A stretch of DNA of 64,000 nucleotides. Source: Brachycybe producta. Taxonomy: Eukaryota; Arthropoda; Diplopoda; Playtdesmida; Andrognathidae. This document shows, piece by piece, positions 1 to 13,200 of the stretch. Every line of letters begins with the position of its first letter. Within the stretch, counting starts at the first letter, position 1. Location of the stretch: NCBI GenBank assembly GCA_036925085.1, contig JAUPFP010000017.1:1786058-1850057 (forward strand), written 5' to 3'. The position numbers and the translations under genes are program-made. The notes below the pieces were generated by a model, which was given only the letters and a program-made list of their open reading frames with translations, was not told the origin of the DNA and did not search any database.

Positions 1-464
1 GGTTAGTTTGATTTTTAACCCTACCTAAACCTGCAGTAAATATCAAAACAAAAGCAATTTGTGTTTTAAAGATATATGCACTAAAATGCACATATGCAGT
101 TATTTGAAAAGCTACAAAATGCAATGCAAAGCTTAGCTTAGAATTAAACCATATAACACAAATATTCAGTCTAACCTTAAGGCTTTTTTTTAACTTTTCC
201 ATGCAGAAAACATGCTTTGTAAATAAATGCACGCGAGTAACAGAACACTCCACCAAAAAGTCCTGTACCTTGTTTCTCCCGAGAACTGTTTGATTTTGAA
301 CTGTCATTGTAATGCCGTGTAACCCGGTTGTAACACAGAAAGATAAATCATTCTTTAATAAACAACCAGGACTTAATCAATTGAATCATGACATTTAATT
401 TGAACAAATAAAATCATAAATTTGTGTGCAACCTTAATTTTAAAACAATATTAAATTATTGATT

Positions 465-470
465 TTTATT
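465..470 (-). promoter_or_regulatory. Candidate polyadenylation signal of the receptor gene
   Basis: TTTATT on the plus strand reads AATAAA on the coding strand, about 127 nt after the stop codon. The 1-464 stretch beyond it is AT-rich; I see no gene in it. Confidence 0.4.
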
Positions 471-596
471 CTGGTTGACGTAAAATACTATTACATGTCC
501 ACTCTATCTCTATCGTTACTTATATTTTATAAAAGTGCTGTAATGTGTAAAAATAACTTGTAAACACCCAATGATGAGTTAAAAAATGCTAATTAG

Positions 597-1274
597 TTAG
601 ACATAGTCAGCAACATTAACCAGTGGACGCCGAGATCCAGACCTCTGTTCATCATCAACAACATGTTGATTATCATGTAAATAATAGTTCGTACCACAAT
701 TTCGTTCACCAAAAATAGGCAGATCCTCAACGTGAAAATCACAATCCACCATAGGAACGTCAGTATCACAGCTTGTAGCTACATCCATAGAGTCGTTAAG
801 ATTAGAAATCGAGTCATTACATTCTGGCACTTTCATTGGGAACCTCAGGTTTCTGATTAAAGGATTATCTGTGTAATCCACGACCGCATTTCCAAAGCAG
901 TTTTTCAACACTTCTCCTTTCATTAAGTCAATTGTTTTTAACAGTTCAATACCTTCTCCAGAGAGCGCAAGGTTACTTACGGAGAACAACGGGTACCTTT
1001 TCGTAAATGGAATGACAGAAATCGGTTTGATACAATGAAGATGGCACAACATTTGGTTCATGTGAAATGGCAATTTAAAGGTAGCCAGAGACCGTAATCC
1101 CGGAACCACAGCATTAGACGAAACGTATGGAAGTATAACATGACAAAATCTGTCCAACTTTTGTATTTTCCTTGGTTTTTTTAGTTCTTCGGCAATTGCA
1201 GCATTGATCTTAAACATTGCAAGATGAAACAAGTCTCCAATATAACCCTTTAAATGAGGATACAGATTATTTAA
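597..1274 (-). CDS. Receptor exon 10 (SEFIR end and cytoplasmic tail)
   Basis: The acceptor gagaaacag lies at the end of a 34-nt intron. The first 80 residues complete the SEFIR domain (GYIGDLFHLAMFKINAAIAE, then a Lys-rich loop, FCHVILPY, VVPGL and a final CHLH). The rest is a polar, acidic tail ending NVADYV and TAA, with no recognised motif. Confidence 0.88.
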   Translation of the reverse strand, partial: LNNLYPHLKGYIGDLFHLAMFKINAAIAEELKKPRKIQKLDRFCHVILPYVSSNAVVPGLRSLATFKLPFHMNQMLCHLHCIKPISVIPFTKRYPLFSVSNLALSGEGIELLKTIDLMKGEVLKNCFGNAVVDYTDNPLIRNLRFPMKVPECNDSISNLNDSMDVATSCDTDVPMVDCDFHVEDLPIFGERNCGTNYYLHDNQHVVDDEQRSGSRRPLVNVADYV

Positions 1275-4200
1275 CTGTTTCTCGTTTTACTTAAAAAAAA
1301 TTAATTACCGGTTCGTTGTTTAAAACTTTAGTGTTCTTATCAGACAGTATAAGGTGAGCACCTTGCGACCATACAATTAGAATGTAGTCGGCTACAAGAA
1401 TTGATTCATCCAACCACGCTTGAGGATCCTAGTTGCAGAGAAAATTAATTACAATCACAAGAAAACGAAAAGTTAAATCAAGTTTTTTTTACTTTTAATA
1501 TTTACTGACCGAATTATTTTTTTTATTATATGTCACTAAATTCATCATAAGTCGTAGAAATAATATCAAACATAGAAACACTCCTAAAACTATTTAATAC
1601 TGTGACACCCTGTATAAACAGAAGGTGAAACACTTTAGCCAAAATTCCGTCTTGACAGCATGCCACCCCTTGGTGCACAGATGTTCAGACTTGGGTGGCC
1701 CGAATTCTAAGTGAATTCGTGAAACCCAGTCCGACCATGAGAAATTGGGAATAGAGTCCCATAAATACCTTTCCTTTTAAGGTAATATCCCCGGCCCAGG
1801 GCAATGATTGGCCCAGTTGGTCAATCATTGAGCCCTGAGGTGACAGTTGCCCCTCCCAGGAGACCGGACAAGTGAGCTTGAGACTTGAGTGTGAGGACAG
1901 TCAGAGTGTAGAGTTCAAACGAGTAAGTTTGAACTACAGTCAGAGTTTTGAGACTTAAAGTTCTAACTTGAAGAGAGTGATTTTATGTAAAGAACTGTAC
2001 ACAACTTTGTTATGCCATTAATCATAGAAGTAAAAGAGTATATTTTATTTTACTACTACGAAAGTTTTGTGTCTCAAATTGTTTTGGATTCTAGTACTCC
2101 GGAGATAGCGAAGTATCCAGCGGAAGGCACTCAGATATTACCTGAGTCCCTCCACTTGGAGCCTCCAGTGACTCAAACAAATAAGAGGACTGAGGACACA
2201 TCGGAATCGTCACGCACTATACAGGAAGGTTCTCGTTAAAACACGGTCTTTTTGTGGGCGGTTACCAGGCCAGGCAAGTAAATGTCGCGCCCGGTAAAGT
2301 CAACCCCTAGAGGAACAGAGGCTGGTCTGCGGCCAACAACAGTCGACCCCAGCACCACCGGTTCAACGTCAAAAGTTTGCGAAACGGTGGCGCCAAAGGG
2401 CCAGCAATGTCACAATACTTGTTGATATCTCCATTTTCGTAAATTACATTTTCAGTGCTTTTTCGGTGCTTTCAGTGCACCATTAATTTAGTGGATTATT
2501 TCACGACTGAATTGTGTGATTCACGAAAATGGAAAAAATTGCACTATGAATTTAAGAGGCTACATTGCAAAATTACTTCGAGAAATCTCCACAAAGAGCG
2601 CTAGGATCGTTTTTCTATTGAGCCCATAGACCCAATGTTTAACAAAACAGTAATTTTTAAAATACACAAGTCGCTGCAATATGTTTATTTTTTAAAGGTG
2701 TCCAATATTAAGTTTTCAAAGTGCAATGTGTACCTTAAATATATATGCTGACCTACAGATAAAATGACAAAAAATTGGCAAGTGCGATTCTATTTTTAAG
2801 AACTATTTCAAAATCGCGAATTTCTAACTTATTTTAAACTACATTGAGTACGCGCTCGTAAGCAAAAAAACATCCATTAAAATGCTCGTAAAAATACCTA
2901 AAATAATTTTTAAAAACCACAATTAAACCACAATGAAGCCAAGCATTGGCGCATGTACTGTTTCTTTTTCCCCTGGTTTTTAAAAATTATGTTTACATAT
3001 TTTTACGAGCATTTTAATGGATGTTTTTTTTTTGCTTACAAGCACATACGCAATAGAGTTTAACATAAGTTAGAAATTCGCGATTTTGAAAGTTTTTAAA
3101 AATATAACCGCATTTACCAATTTTTTGTCATTCTACTGCTCGATCAGCATATATTTTAAGGTGCACATTGCACTTTGAAAACTTAATATTGGACAACTTT
3201 AAATATGAAAAATAAACCATGTTGCCACGACTGTGTGCTTTACAAATTGTGAGCTTTCGGCGACGACTTTATAATTTTTACCAACTTATGATGATGTTTT
3301 CTATAACTCGTTTCTTCTCCTGATCGCGTGGTTACCGCACGAAGAAGATTCGAGTTACAGAAATAATCGGGTGGTGATAGATTGTGATCATCCTTCTGTG
3401 CAGGGGTGTAATCTTTGCAGAAGGATGGTGACCATCGCTCCTGATCGTCACTGATGTACACCTTCTGTAACGCCGCGACTGGTCCGTCACAATACCTCGG
3501 GCAAATTTTGTACCGTCCGAAAGAAAGCACAAAACTTACCCAGCCTCCAGACTCCGATTACGGGGACGGGATCGTACCCGTAGTAGTCCTCTGCACCGTA
3601 ACCTCTGGGTCAAGTCGACTCCCACGGAGTCTCCCTCGCCGGACCGATCCACCGCCACAACAAGAATATCACGGTGAGACCTCTCACCACGAGCCGATGC
3701 AAGTACCGGCCGACAAGATGCCGAAAACGGATGGTAAAACCCCGTATAGTTTCCCCCTCCCCGCGGTACTTCCCATTAACTGACACGACACAGTGTAAGA
3801 TGAAAATAAAATAGATGTTTATTAACACTTACTCAGTATTAGATTAAAAAGCAGTGATATCCCACTGCTTTTCTGCTTTTCTCCACACAAATTGGCTGGT
3901 AACTTCAACCAGCCAAGCCCCCATGGAGAACTAAAAAGGCAAACAAAGCCACACAAAGCACAATGGAGGCCAACAAAGCCAACCAAAGAACAAAGAAGAT
4001 CCAGAAGAACAAAAAAGGCCACCCTGGCCTCCAGCTAAAATCCTTTCCAGTCAATTGCCTACAACACACTGCCCAGATTCAATAGCTGACCAAGCCATTG
4101 AAACCTCCAGGCAACTCCACCTGGAGGGGACAGTGGTCACTTCTGAACTCTCACCCATTGACTCCAATGGTGAGAGGTCTGATGGCACCAAAATGGCGTC

Positions 4201-7200
4201 CGACCTTACAGCCTACTATATGCTGTCACGCCAAACTCCACTTCTTCGCTTGGCCGAGCTTCCCAGCTTGGTCCCTAATCCACACCTGCGCTCCAGGCGG
4301 TATAGGGGCGGCTGCACCCGGCTGGAGACATATTGCTCCTTTTGCCTCCTTTGAGCAGCGGTCAATCTCTGATGCGCCTGCTCCTCCACGGCTTGCTGGT
4401 CAGGCAAGTCGCGGATCGGACCATCCGGAATGAGGTTATCGACACCTACCCGAGGCTCACGGCCAAACAGCAACTGATACAGAGAGACTTGCGTACTCTC
4501 CTGTACAACTGTGTTATAAGCAAACACGGCGGGCCGTAACTTATCCCACCAATCACGCTGTTCCTTGAGCGGATCAAGGTACCGCTTGATGGTTTCCATT
4601 ACGGTCTTATTCGTACACTCCGTAAGCCCATTAGCTTGCGGATGGTACGCCGTCGTGAAGTGATGTGCTGTTATAGCGCTCCCGGAACTTCAGCAGGACT
4701 TTGCTGGAGAACTGGGAGCCACGATCCGAAACAGAGGGTACGGTGTACCATACACCAAAAGGATCTCGCTCTTCAAGAACTTCACAACACAAGCGGCCAT
4801 GGCCCTTCGTACCGCTCTCGCCACACCGTACCGGGTGAAATAGTCAACCATGAATACATAGGTGACTCCACCCACAGAGGCAGGAAATGGCCCAACGAAG
4901 TCCATTCCCCAGGTGTGAACTGGGTACTTTGGCACAATGGGTTGCAGAAATCCATGACTTCTTGCGAACTGTCGCGCTCGTTGACACACCATACACGACT
5001 TAATGTATTCGGCAGTGTCACGCTTCATATCGATCCAGTAGAAGCGTGAGTGCAGTCGCTGGTAGGTCTTAAACATCCCAAAGTGACCAGCTTTGGGAGT
5101 GTCATGCAGCTTCCCCAGACAGAAAGCCCGGCATGACTAAGGCACTACCAGAACGGTTCGCAACCGATCCTGGATGGATCTGATGGCATACAAGTCTGCC
5201 ATCACGAACTTGGCCCGGAGGGTCGAGTTGGGGTTCGTGGTGAATTCCTTCACCACCTTAGAGCACCAGCCATTGGCTGCCTGCTCCTCGACCCAATCAA
5301 CCTCCGAGAGGACTCGGTAAATCACCTCACCTACGTCAGACTCGACATATTTAGGTAAAGAAAGGTCCGCAACATCATGCACCGGATACCGACTCAGACA
5401 GTCAGCGTCCACGTGGAGTGTTCCCTTCTTAAACTGAACTTTGAACCGGTACTCTTGCAATTGCATCTGCCAACGCCCCAAAATGCCTTGCAAGTTCTTG
5501 GCGGTCAGCAGATCACAAAGAGCATGGTGATCTGTTACGATCACGAACTCCCGGTTGAAGAGGTAAGGACGGAATTTACCCATGGCAAACACAATCACCA
5601 AGCACTCCTGCTCGGTGACAGAATACCGTGTTTCCGCTCCTTTCATGAGCCGGCTTGCGTAGGCCAGAACATGGGGGAACTTGTCCTCCGGCAACTTCTG
5701 GTAAACTACGACTCCCAAGCCGTACCCACTAGCATCGGTATGGATCATTACCTCACCACGTGGATCATACATGGTGAGTACCGGTGCTTCGGTTAAGAAT
5801 GCCTTTAACCGAGCAAACGCTAGTTTGCACTGATCCGACCATTCGAAGGGCGCATCCTTCTTCATCAGTTCATGCAAAGGTCTTGCTACCTTGGCGAAGT
5901 CCTTGATGAACCTCCGTTAGTAACCGGCTAATCCGAGAAAACTTCGGACGCCTGTCACCGTCATCGGTACATCGACAAAAGTCCGTAAAACACCGTAACG
6001 AACGGATAGAACCGTGCAAAACCGCGGTATCACGGACAAAAGTCCGTGTCCCACGGCAAAGAACGGTCAGAGATCTTACTTACTGGTTTTTACCGTGGTT
6101 CCATGGACAACTGTCCGTGCCCCACGGTGTAATTCACGGTACGACGTTTACCACTTTCTACCGTGATTCCAAGGACCAAAGTCCGCACACCACGGTGTAA
6201 TTGCGATAAAAGCTCTTCACTACCACTTTCCACCACAGTACAACGGACAACCGTCCAAAACCCACGGTATAATTGCAGTTGAAAACCTCCGTAACCGCTT
6301 TCCACCACGGTACAACGAACCAAAGTCCGAAACCCACGGTGAAATTACGGTCAAAGAGGTAACCGAAGTTACCCAACGGTTTCTGCCGCTGTCCCACAGA
6401 CCAATGTCCGTGCCCAGCAGCGTACTAACGTGGCACAGTGATTTGACCATCGAAACGGTCAAATCCACGGTCTAAAACCGTGCAAGAGGTTGGGTACAAG
6501 TACCCGGCGCTTCCACCAATTGTAACGACCCGACTGGTCCGTCACAATACCTCGGGCAAATTTTGTACCGTCCGAAAGAAAGAACAAAACTTACCCGGCC
6601 TCCAGACTCCGATTACGGGGACAGGATCGTACCCATAGCAGTCCTCTGCACGGTAACTTCTGGGTCACGTCGACTCCCACGGAGTCTCCCTCGCCGGACA
6701 CGACGGACCGATCCGCCGCCACAACGAGAATATCGCGGTGAGACCTCTCTCACCGTGAGCCGACGCAAGAACCGGCCGACAAGATGCCGAAACCGGACGG
6801 TGAAACCCTGTATAGTTTCCCCCTCCCCGTGGTACTTCCCAATAACTGACACGACACAGTGTAAGATGAAAATAAAATAGATGTTTATTAACACATACTC
6901 AGTATTGGATTAAAAAGCAGTGGTATATTTATCCACACAACTTGGCTGGTAACTTCAACCAGCCAAGCCCCCATGGAGAACTAAAAAGGCAAAAAAAGCC
7001 ACACAAAGCACAATGGAGGCCAACAAAGATAATCAAAGAACAAAGAAGATCCAGAAGAACAAAGGAGGCCACCCTGGCCTCCAGCTGAGATGCTTTCCAG
7101 TCAATTGCCTACAACACACTGCCCAGATTCAATGGCTGACCAAGCCATTGAAACCTCCAGGCAACTCCACCTGGAGGGGACAGTGGTCACTTCTGACCTC

Positions 7201-10200
7201 TCACCCATTGACTCCAATGGTGAGGTCTGCTGGCACCAAAATGGCATCTGACCTCACAGCCTACTATATGCTGTCAGGCAGATCACCATAGGGAGTTCGT
7301 CTGCTCAATCAAAAATTTGATTGAGCAGACCAGGTTGCTACACTTCCTTTGTTACCAGAAGATGTAGGTCCTCCAGGATCTGCATGTCTCCTTGCCTTGT
7401 GGTGTCTTCGGCTAGTCTAGAGAAGGATTAGTTTCCAGACAAATAGACAACGCAATTTCTAATTATAAACACATTATTCATTCTTGTACAGAAACTCAGA
7501 TTACAAGAATTAAGTGCGTCCTCGGGCCCATGATGTGGTACGGATTTAGAAATCGAACGAAATACAAAAGTTGAGCAAGTAAGGACAACGAACAAAGAGG
7601 AACATGGTCCTTTTATACCTTGGACCTGTGTACAGCTACAAGGTGTTACCAAGTCCAAGTGACCATGGTCCTAAGAGCAACAATCCGCAACTTCGATATG
7701 AGTCAGAGAAGGAGGGAGGAACAAGCAGGAGTTGTTTACCCCCCCCCCCGGCTATGGTTTTGGCGGGATCGTGAGTTACTGGGTGTTACAAAATTGACAT
7801 TTTTTCTTTTACATTGGTTCTATTGGCTCAATAGAAAAACAATGCTAGTGCTCTTTGTGGAGATTTCTCAAAGTAATTTTGTGATGTAGTCTCTTAAGTT
7901 CATAATAGTAGCATGAGAATACCGGTATATCACTCCACTTATGAAAACTAGACCATAAAAAACAAAAACTGAAAAATATAACATCTCCACCCTTTAGAAA
8001 CTTTCTTTAGAGTAATAATATGTCACATAATATGTCGCCCCTGCACACAGATTCAAGAATTTTTAAAATTCGAAAAAAAATGGGTCAAAAGGCAAGTCCA
8101 CCTTCTTCATGTGGAGGGCGTTTTTAGGAGTTTGCACAAGGGCGCCTTATACCCACGCAGCAGAGCTGGGAATCGCCCCCCCCCCCCGGCCCGTAAGAAA
8201 TTATCCTGCTTGCGCTACTGCAGATCGGGTATGATATATCCATGTTTGGGGCCATAAATCACGCTTAATTTTGTTCATGTGAAACAGGCTTTAGGATTAC
8301 ATCTGAAAAAAAAACGCAATTCTCTTACTTTATTTTTTATATCCCACTTGTCAAATCGAACAGCACACGCACAATTGACCTTTAGAAAATTTGCCATGGC
8401 TTCGACGACTTTTTTATGATTTTTCGAGTCATGCGAATACACGATCAACACAGAGACAATCGATTCTAATAAAACAAAAATAAAAAAAAACTTTAATCGT
8501 ACAATAATGTTATTCTAACAACATTTAACGGTGGAATTGCAGTATAAAGGACCACGCAACTAAGTGGGTTGGATACAACTGCTGAAGGCTGAGGGATAAG
8601 GCCTAAGGCATAAGGCCTTGTTTCCATTGGGATGAAAATATGACCTTTTTGAAAAATTTCAACTGGTGAAAAAATAGATCCCACGTGGACGCGCCCCTCC
8701 CCCCGCCTATTCATTATCATAGGCGGAGGCCACGTTGTTTGGTTCATTACGTTAGGCCAATTGAAGTGGGAAAAAAACACATTTGCTCCACCACTTTAGC
8801 TAGATGATAAACTGTCGTTTCTCATGACGGCTTCTGATGTCGGTACATCAAAACGGCGTTATATTTCTTTCAAACTATAGTAAAAATATATCTTACATCT
8901 AATTAAAATGCAATATATCTGAAGTAATAAATAATTGAAGAAAAATCGATGAAAAAAAAAACACCAAACAAAAAGAAAAGAAAGATGGCGATAAGAACAC
9001 CCTCAAAAAAAATAAAAAGCACATATATTAGTCAAAATGGAGGTTTAAACAAAAGTTGAATCATTTCAAATGAGAGCATTATATATCGAATATTCCTTTT
9101 CTCCTAAAAGTGCAAATACACGAGCAATAACCTCGCGACATATTTGGCACAAACTGATGTCAGATAATCTCTCAGCAGTATGGGAATCACTTCCATGTAA
9201 ACACTTTCTCATCCACTCTCTGGACATAGAAACTAATTTTCAGACTGGTTGAAATTATGTCGACATACTCCCATAGCCTCTAGTTATTTTTGTTCAACAT
9301 ACTCTCCCAATAAACTTTTTTCCTCTAGTTGTTTTAATAATACATTTTTATGAATACTCAAAATTTACAAAGTTATTATTACTAATAATAAATGTATAAA
9401 TAACCAAATAATAAATAATAAATAATAACAAATAACCTTGAAGCAGAAAAATGAATGAATGAATAAAATTTTGAATACACATTTTGCAGACAACTATGGA
9501 GCCCTGCAGAGGACTTTTCCAGATTTTGTTTCTAATCTCGACATGTCGACCGTTTCCAGAATTTCAACATTTCGACTTTTAATCTTTTATTTGGCCATGT
9601 TTATTATGCCATGTTCCGCGCACCATACTCTAATAATTAAATTATTGCAAGCGCCATCTCTTGTAGCAGCAATAATTTAATTATTAGAGTATGGTGTGCA
9701 CAACATGCCATAATTATCATGGCCAAATAAAACAGATTAAAAGTCGACATGTTGAGAAAAAAAAAATCGACAAATCGAGATTAAAGTCGAAATGTCGACA
9801 TTAAAGTAGACATGTCGAGATTCTGTAAAAAGTCAGAATGTCGAGATTAAAAAAAAACATCTGCATTGTTTTTTAAAGGGCTCCGTAGACAAAAAACAGA
9901 CAAACATAACTTTGAAACAAAAAAAGTTTCTTGAGGAAGTATGTTGAACAAGTTCAAAGTTCGCTTCTTCGTCCTATCCAATCGCTAACCCAAATTTTCC
10001 CTTTAGTTTTTCTTTTTTTAACAGTAGATTAAAAAGTCCAGCCTCTTACCTCATGTGTAAACTAATCTGACATTTTGTGCAAGTTGGCCAGACATTCGAT
10101 GTCTGGAAATATTGATGAAAACATTTGCAGAGAACTGCATGTCAGTGGAAACACTTCAGAAGTCACACTAGCAATAAATGTCGAACGATTATTGCTCGTG

Positions 10201-13200
10201 TATTTGCACCTTAAAAGTGATGTTATATTGTCCAACTGATAGAAATGCATTAGTACATTTCTCCATAGTAAACACTTCTTGTTTTCACCAGTTGAAATTT
10301 CGCCCCAATGGAAACAGGACCTAAAGGCTGATTTAGTATTCCACTGAAGATGAAAACATTTTCTTGAACAATATCTTGTGACGCACATGGTCTGCACCAA
10401 CCACTAAAAATCGCAGTGCAGACGAAATTCCGGCGGTGGTCTGCTTTATTCCATGATAAGCACCGGACATCTGGACCTCTCCCAGGATACCTAAAAGTTA
10501 CCAAGGTGATAGGTTGTTTATTTCACAGGTACTTTCCACTTGGCATCATGGAAGAATGATGTCACCCGGCTGGGTATAAAGGCCTATGCCAAGGCTGTTC
10601 TAGAAGGGAAGGTCTGACCTGGAAATCCGTTGTGGTCGGAGGCTCTGCTCTCGTCCAGTCTGCTATTGTGCCACTTTTGGGAGTTTTACATGTGGGGGTC
10701 GCAAACTAAGCATTTCTCACCGTGTAATAACATTTGGGACGGTTTGGACCGGTCCCCGATGTGTCAGCAGGTCTACCGGTATTTCGCCTTGTTTCCACCG
10801 TCTTTCGACCTGGCGATATTCGGTGTGGGTCTCCTCCACACGTCAAACCACCTTTTCGTTAAGATGCACAGTGAGACACCGTGCAGTACAAGCCCGCCCG
10901 ACTGTAGGAGTCCGTGGGTAACAGAGAAAAAGTTTGTCCGACCGGTTCGGGTCGTGACAATCTTCAGTATCAGTAAGCTCTTCAGCTAAACCATCTCAAG
11001 CTGTACAAACGAAGGTCAGCTTTCCAGTTAAGATGGAATTACTAAATTAGTTCAAAACTACTCTGAACATTTATTTTTGCATACAAGAGGCCTTTGGAAT
11101 AAATTTATTTCAAACCAGTTTCAGCTAAAACTTATCATTTTCATCTCACAAATCAATGAGCTTAGTTGGCAAAGGATTTTATCTTCAGTTACAAAATGTT
11201 CATCTGCAGCACACTACTAAATCAGCTCTTATTGCTAACACTGTAGGCAAGTAATTCTTTTATGAAGACCGCATGGTACCGAACGTATACGTCAAAATAA
11301 ACGCTCAGAGAACAGCTTAGTTTATTGTAACTAATGCCGCAGTCACACTAGGCTGGTTTCCCAGCTGCTGGTTGCTGCTGGCTGGTTGTAGCGCTCTAGC
11401 AGCATAGTCTGAACTGCTTCTAGCAGCTGCTTTCTCCAGCGGGCTAGTGATTTTAACAGCGGCTGGTGAAGTTGGACATGTCCAACTTTAGCAGCTACCA
11501 GCTGGTCATGTGACTCCCTTCCTGCTGCTGCCATCTAGTGAGAACTTTTTTGTTAGTAGTGGCACTAGTGGTAGTTGAAACTCCACTGCTTGGGTTGGTT
11601 GTTGTTAGAATTTGTGTTTTTGCAAGACAGTGATTGGATGACTTGCACTGCTAATACCAGCAGTGACTGGACAAGTGTGAACCCAAAAGCAGCTGCTGCT
11701 TGCTGTTGCTGCTAATAGCCAGCAGCACCCAGCAGCTTGTAAACCAGCCTAGTGTGACTGCTGCTTAAAGGCGTTCACAGACGAGCGACCTTTAGTGGTC
11801 GAGATGTACTACAAAAGTGGTCGGTAGGCGACCAAAAAAAACATGAATCGACTACAGAAATACATTTTGGATTTCACTTAACTACACTAGGACCACATGC
11901 TGACCACTTTTTGCAGTCGATCTCGAACAATAAAGAATGCTCGTCTGTAAACGTTCTATAGATGGCTGCCATGCAATTGCGAAAAGCTTACTGATGTTCA
12001 ACTAAGGTTCAACAAAACTTTTTCATCTTCATCCGCTTTTATAGTAATAAAAGTCCAAATAACATAAAAACTGACTTCTATGCTTAGAGGAAATCTATAA
12101 TGCAGGCCCGTATTAAGGCACGTTCCAACTGTGCCATGCCATGTACAGTCATTTGAAATACCATTAAGGTATACTCCAAGGTTAAAATATAATGTAAACC
12201 GGAAATGGGACAAGTCTGAAACTTGTTCCATTGGATTGTACAGTGTACTCTCAATAGACAGTTTTCATTTTCGTTTGGACATTGTTTGTGACAATACTAG
12301 ATTTTGTTTTTTCGTAAAATGGATCCCAAAGTGAACTAGAAATTCCCCAATCGAATCCCTGTCCATTTATTGTATATGACATGCTTCACTAGGGGCGCTG
12401 GTAGCATGGTATTACATGGAGTCCAACAGCCCGTGCTTATAAATTAATGTAACTTTTTGCTTTTGGGCAAACTGGAAATACTACATATCTGCAGACAATG
12501 CCGTTAGCCTGAAGAATGCTGTGGAAATATCTTAGCGGTGCTCTCAAGAGAAAGCTAAAAATAAGAAAAAAAGCAGCAAAAAAACGTTCTGTGGTACAAA
12601 ACGTCCAGAAAATAATGTCATTTCTTAAAATACCAAACAGTTATTAAGCATAAGCAATGTCAATGACAATAACCAAGATGCAGTGTGTTTGAATGGGATG
12701 ATGCAGTGTGTTTGAATGGGATGTAGATGTAAGTTTCATAATCATTCATTAGGGAACTAACTTCTATAATGAAATTAAAAAAGTGAAATTAAAACTTACC
12801 AAATTCCGGAATTTTTAAACGCTGTCTTCGGGCGAAAATTAAATACATAACAAGCATCACGATCAAAATAAGAGTAACAAAACACAGGAGAACTGAATGA
12901 AAATCCTTCAGGAATTTAAATTCTGCAAAAAAAAAAAAAAAATAAGTCAGTCATAATTCCAATTTGAGCAATTTATGGCAATTACAAGCCAAAACAAATA
13001 TTCATTGGCCAGAAAATTTTAGCTAAAATCTTCTTGTGTTTTTATAAAGAACAATAAATTCCTGGAGCCTCATTACAGACAGACTAGCAAATTACTAAAA
13101 AAAAATGAAATTAGAATTTGGGGAAACCGCGATTTTCAATTTGGGTTTCATTTTTGAAAACCGCGGTTTTTCAGTTTTGCATTTTTTTCCCCTTAAATTT

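Larger units (their letters stand above)
3466..7342 (-). mobile_element. LTR retrotransposon A (Ty3/gypsy), broken
   Basis: A degraded minus-strand Ty3/gypsy element with TGTAAC...ACA LTRs and 4-bp target duplications CTTC (3462-3465 and 7343-7346). Recognisable parts, in element order, are the right (5') LTR, a primer-binding site, a tandem-repeat leader near 6.0-6.5 kb, RNase H (about 5.1-5.9 kb, with HTDASGYGLG and TDHHALCDLL), integrase (about 4.2-5.1 kb, with a GMDFVGPFP start to the core) and the left LTR. It is clearly incomplete and broken by several changes. The LTRs remain very similar over their shared length, suggesting moderate youth. Confidence 0.85.
3248..7790 (-). repeat. Solo LTR G1, split by element A
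   Basis: This solo LTR in minus orientation starts TGTAACACCC (7790 downward) and ends AAAGCTCACA (3248). It is flanked by AAAT at 3244-3247 and 7791-7794. Its sequence matches solo LTR G2 at 22.1-22.7 kb. The LTR itself is about 660 bp once inner element A is discounted. Confidence 0.75.
2555..7893. repeat. Foldback element FB1, split by a later insertion
   Basis: A long inverted-repeat element. The left arm and centre lie at 2555-3247 and the right end resumes at 7791-7893. The terminus reads near AAGAGGCTACATTGC, with the mate AAGAGACTACATCAC on the other strand. The centre is symmetric around 2960, where CATCCATTAAAATGCTCGTA returns inverted near 3010. FB2 at 19.4-20.5 kb is a second copy and shows how the two FB1 parts fit together. 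No coding capacity is seen. Confidence 0.7.

Noticed and set aside
2012-2239. 75-codon ORF
   Set aside because: It lies wholly inside a solo LTR and has no recognised domain.
3240-3530. Peptide similar to one at 22563-22808, at first taken for a conserved exon
   Set aside because: Both lie inside copies of the same solo LTR (G1 and G2) and the similarity spans non-coding LTR sequence too.
6090-6468. Overlapping ORFs with VVRCTVVESG-type repeats
   Set aside because: They follow the leader minisatellite of element A and have no retroelement domain.
10630-10989. 119-codon ORF
   Set aside because: It lies in a solo LTR and crosses its end into flanking DNA.
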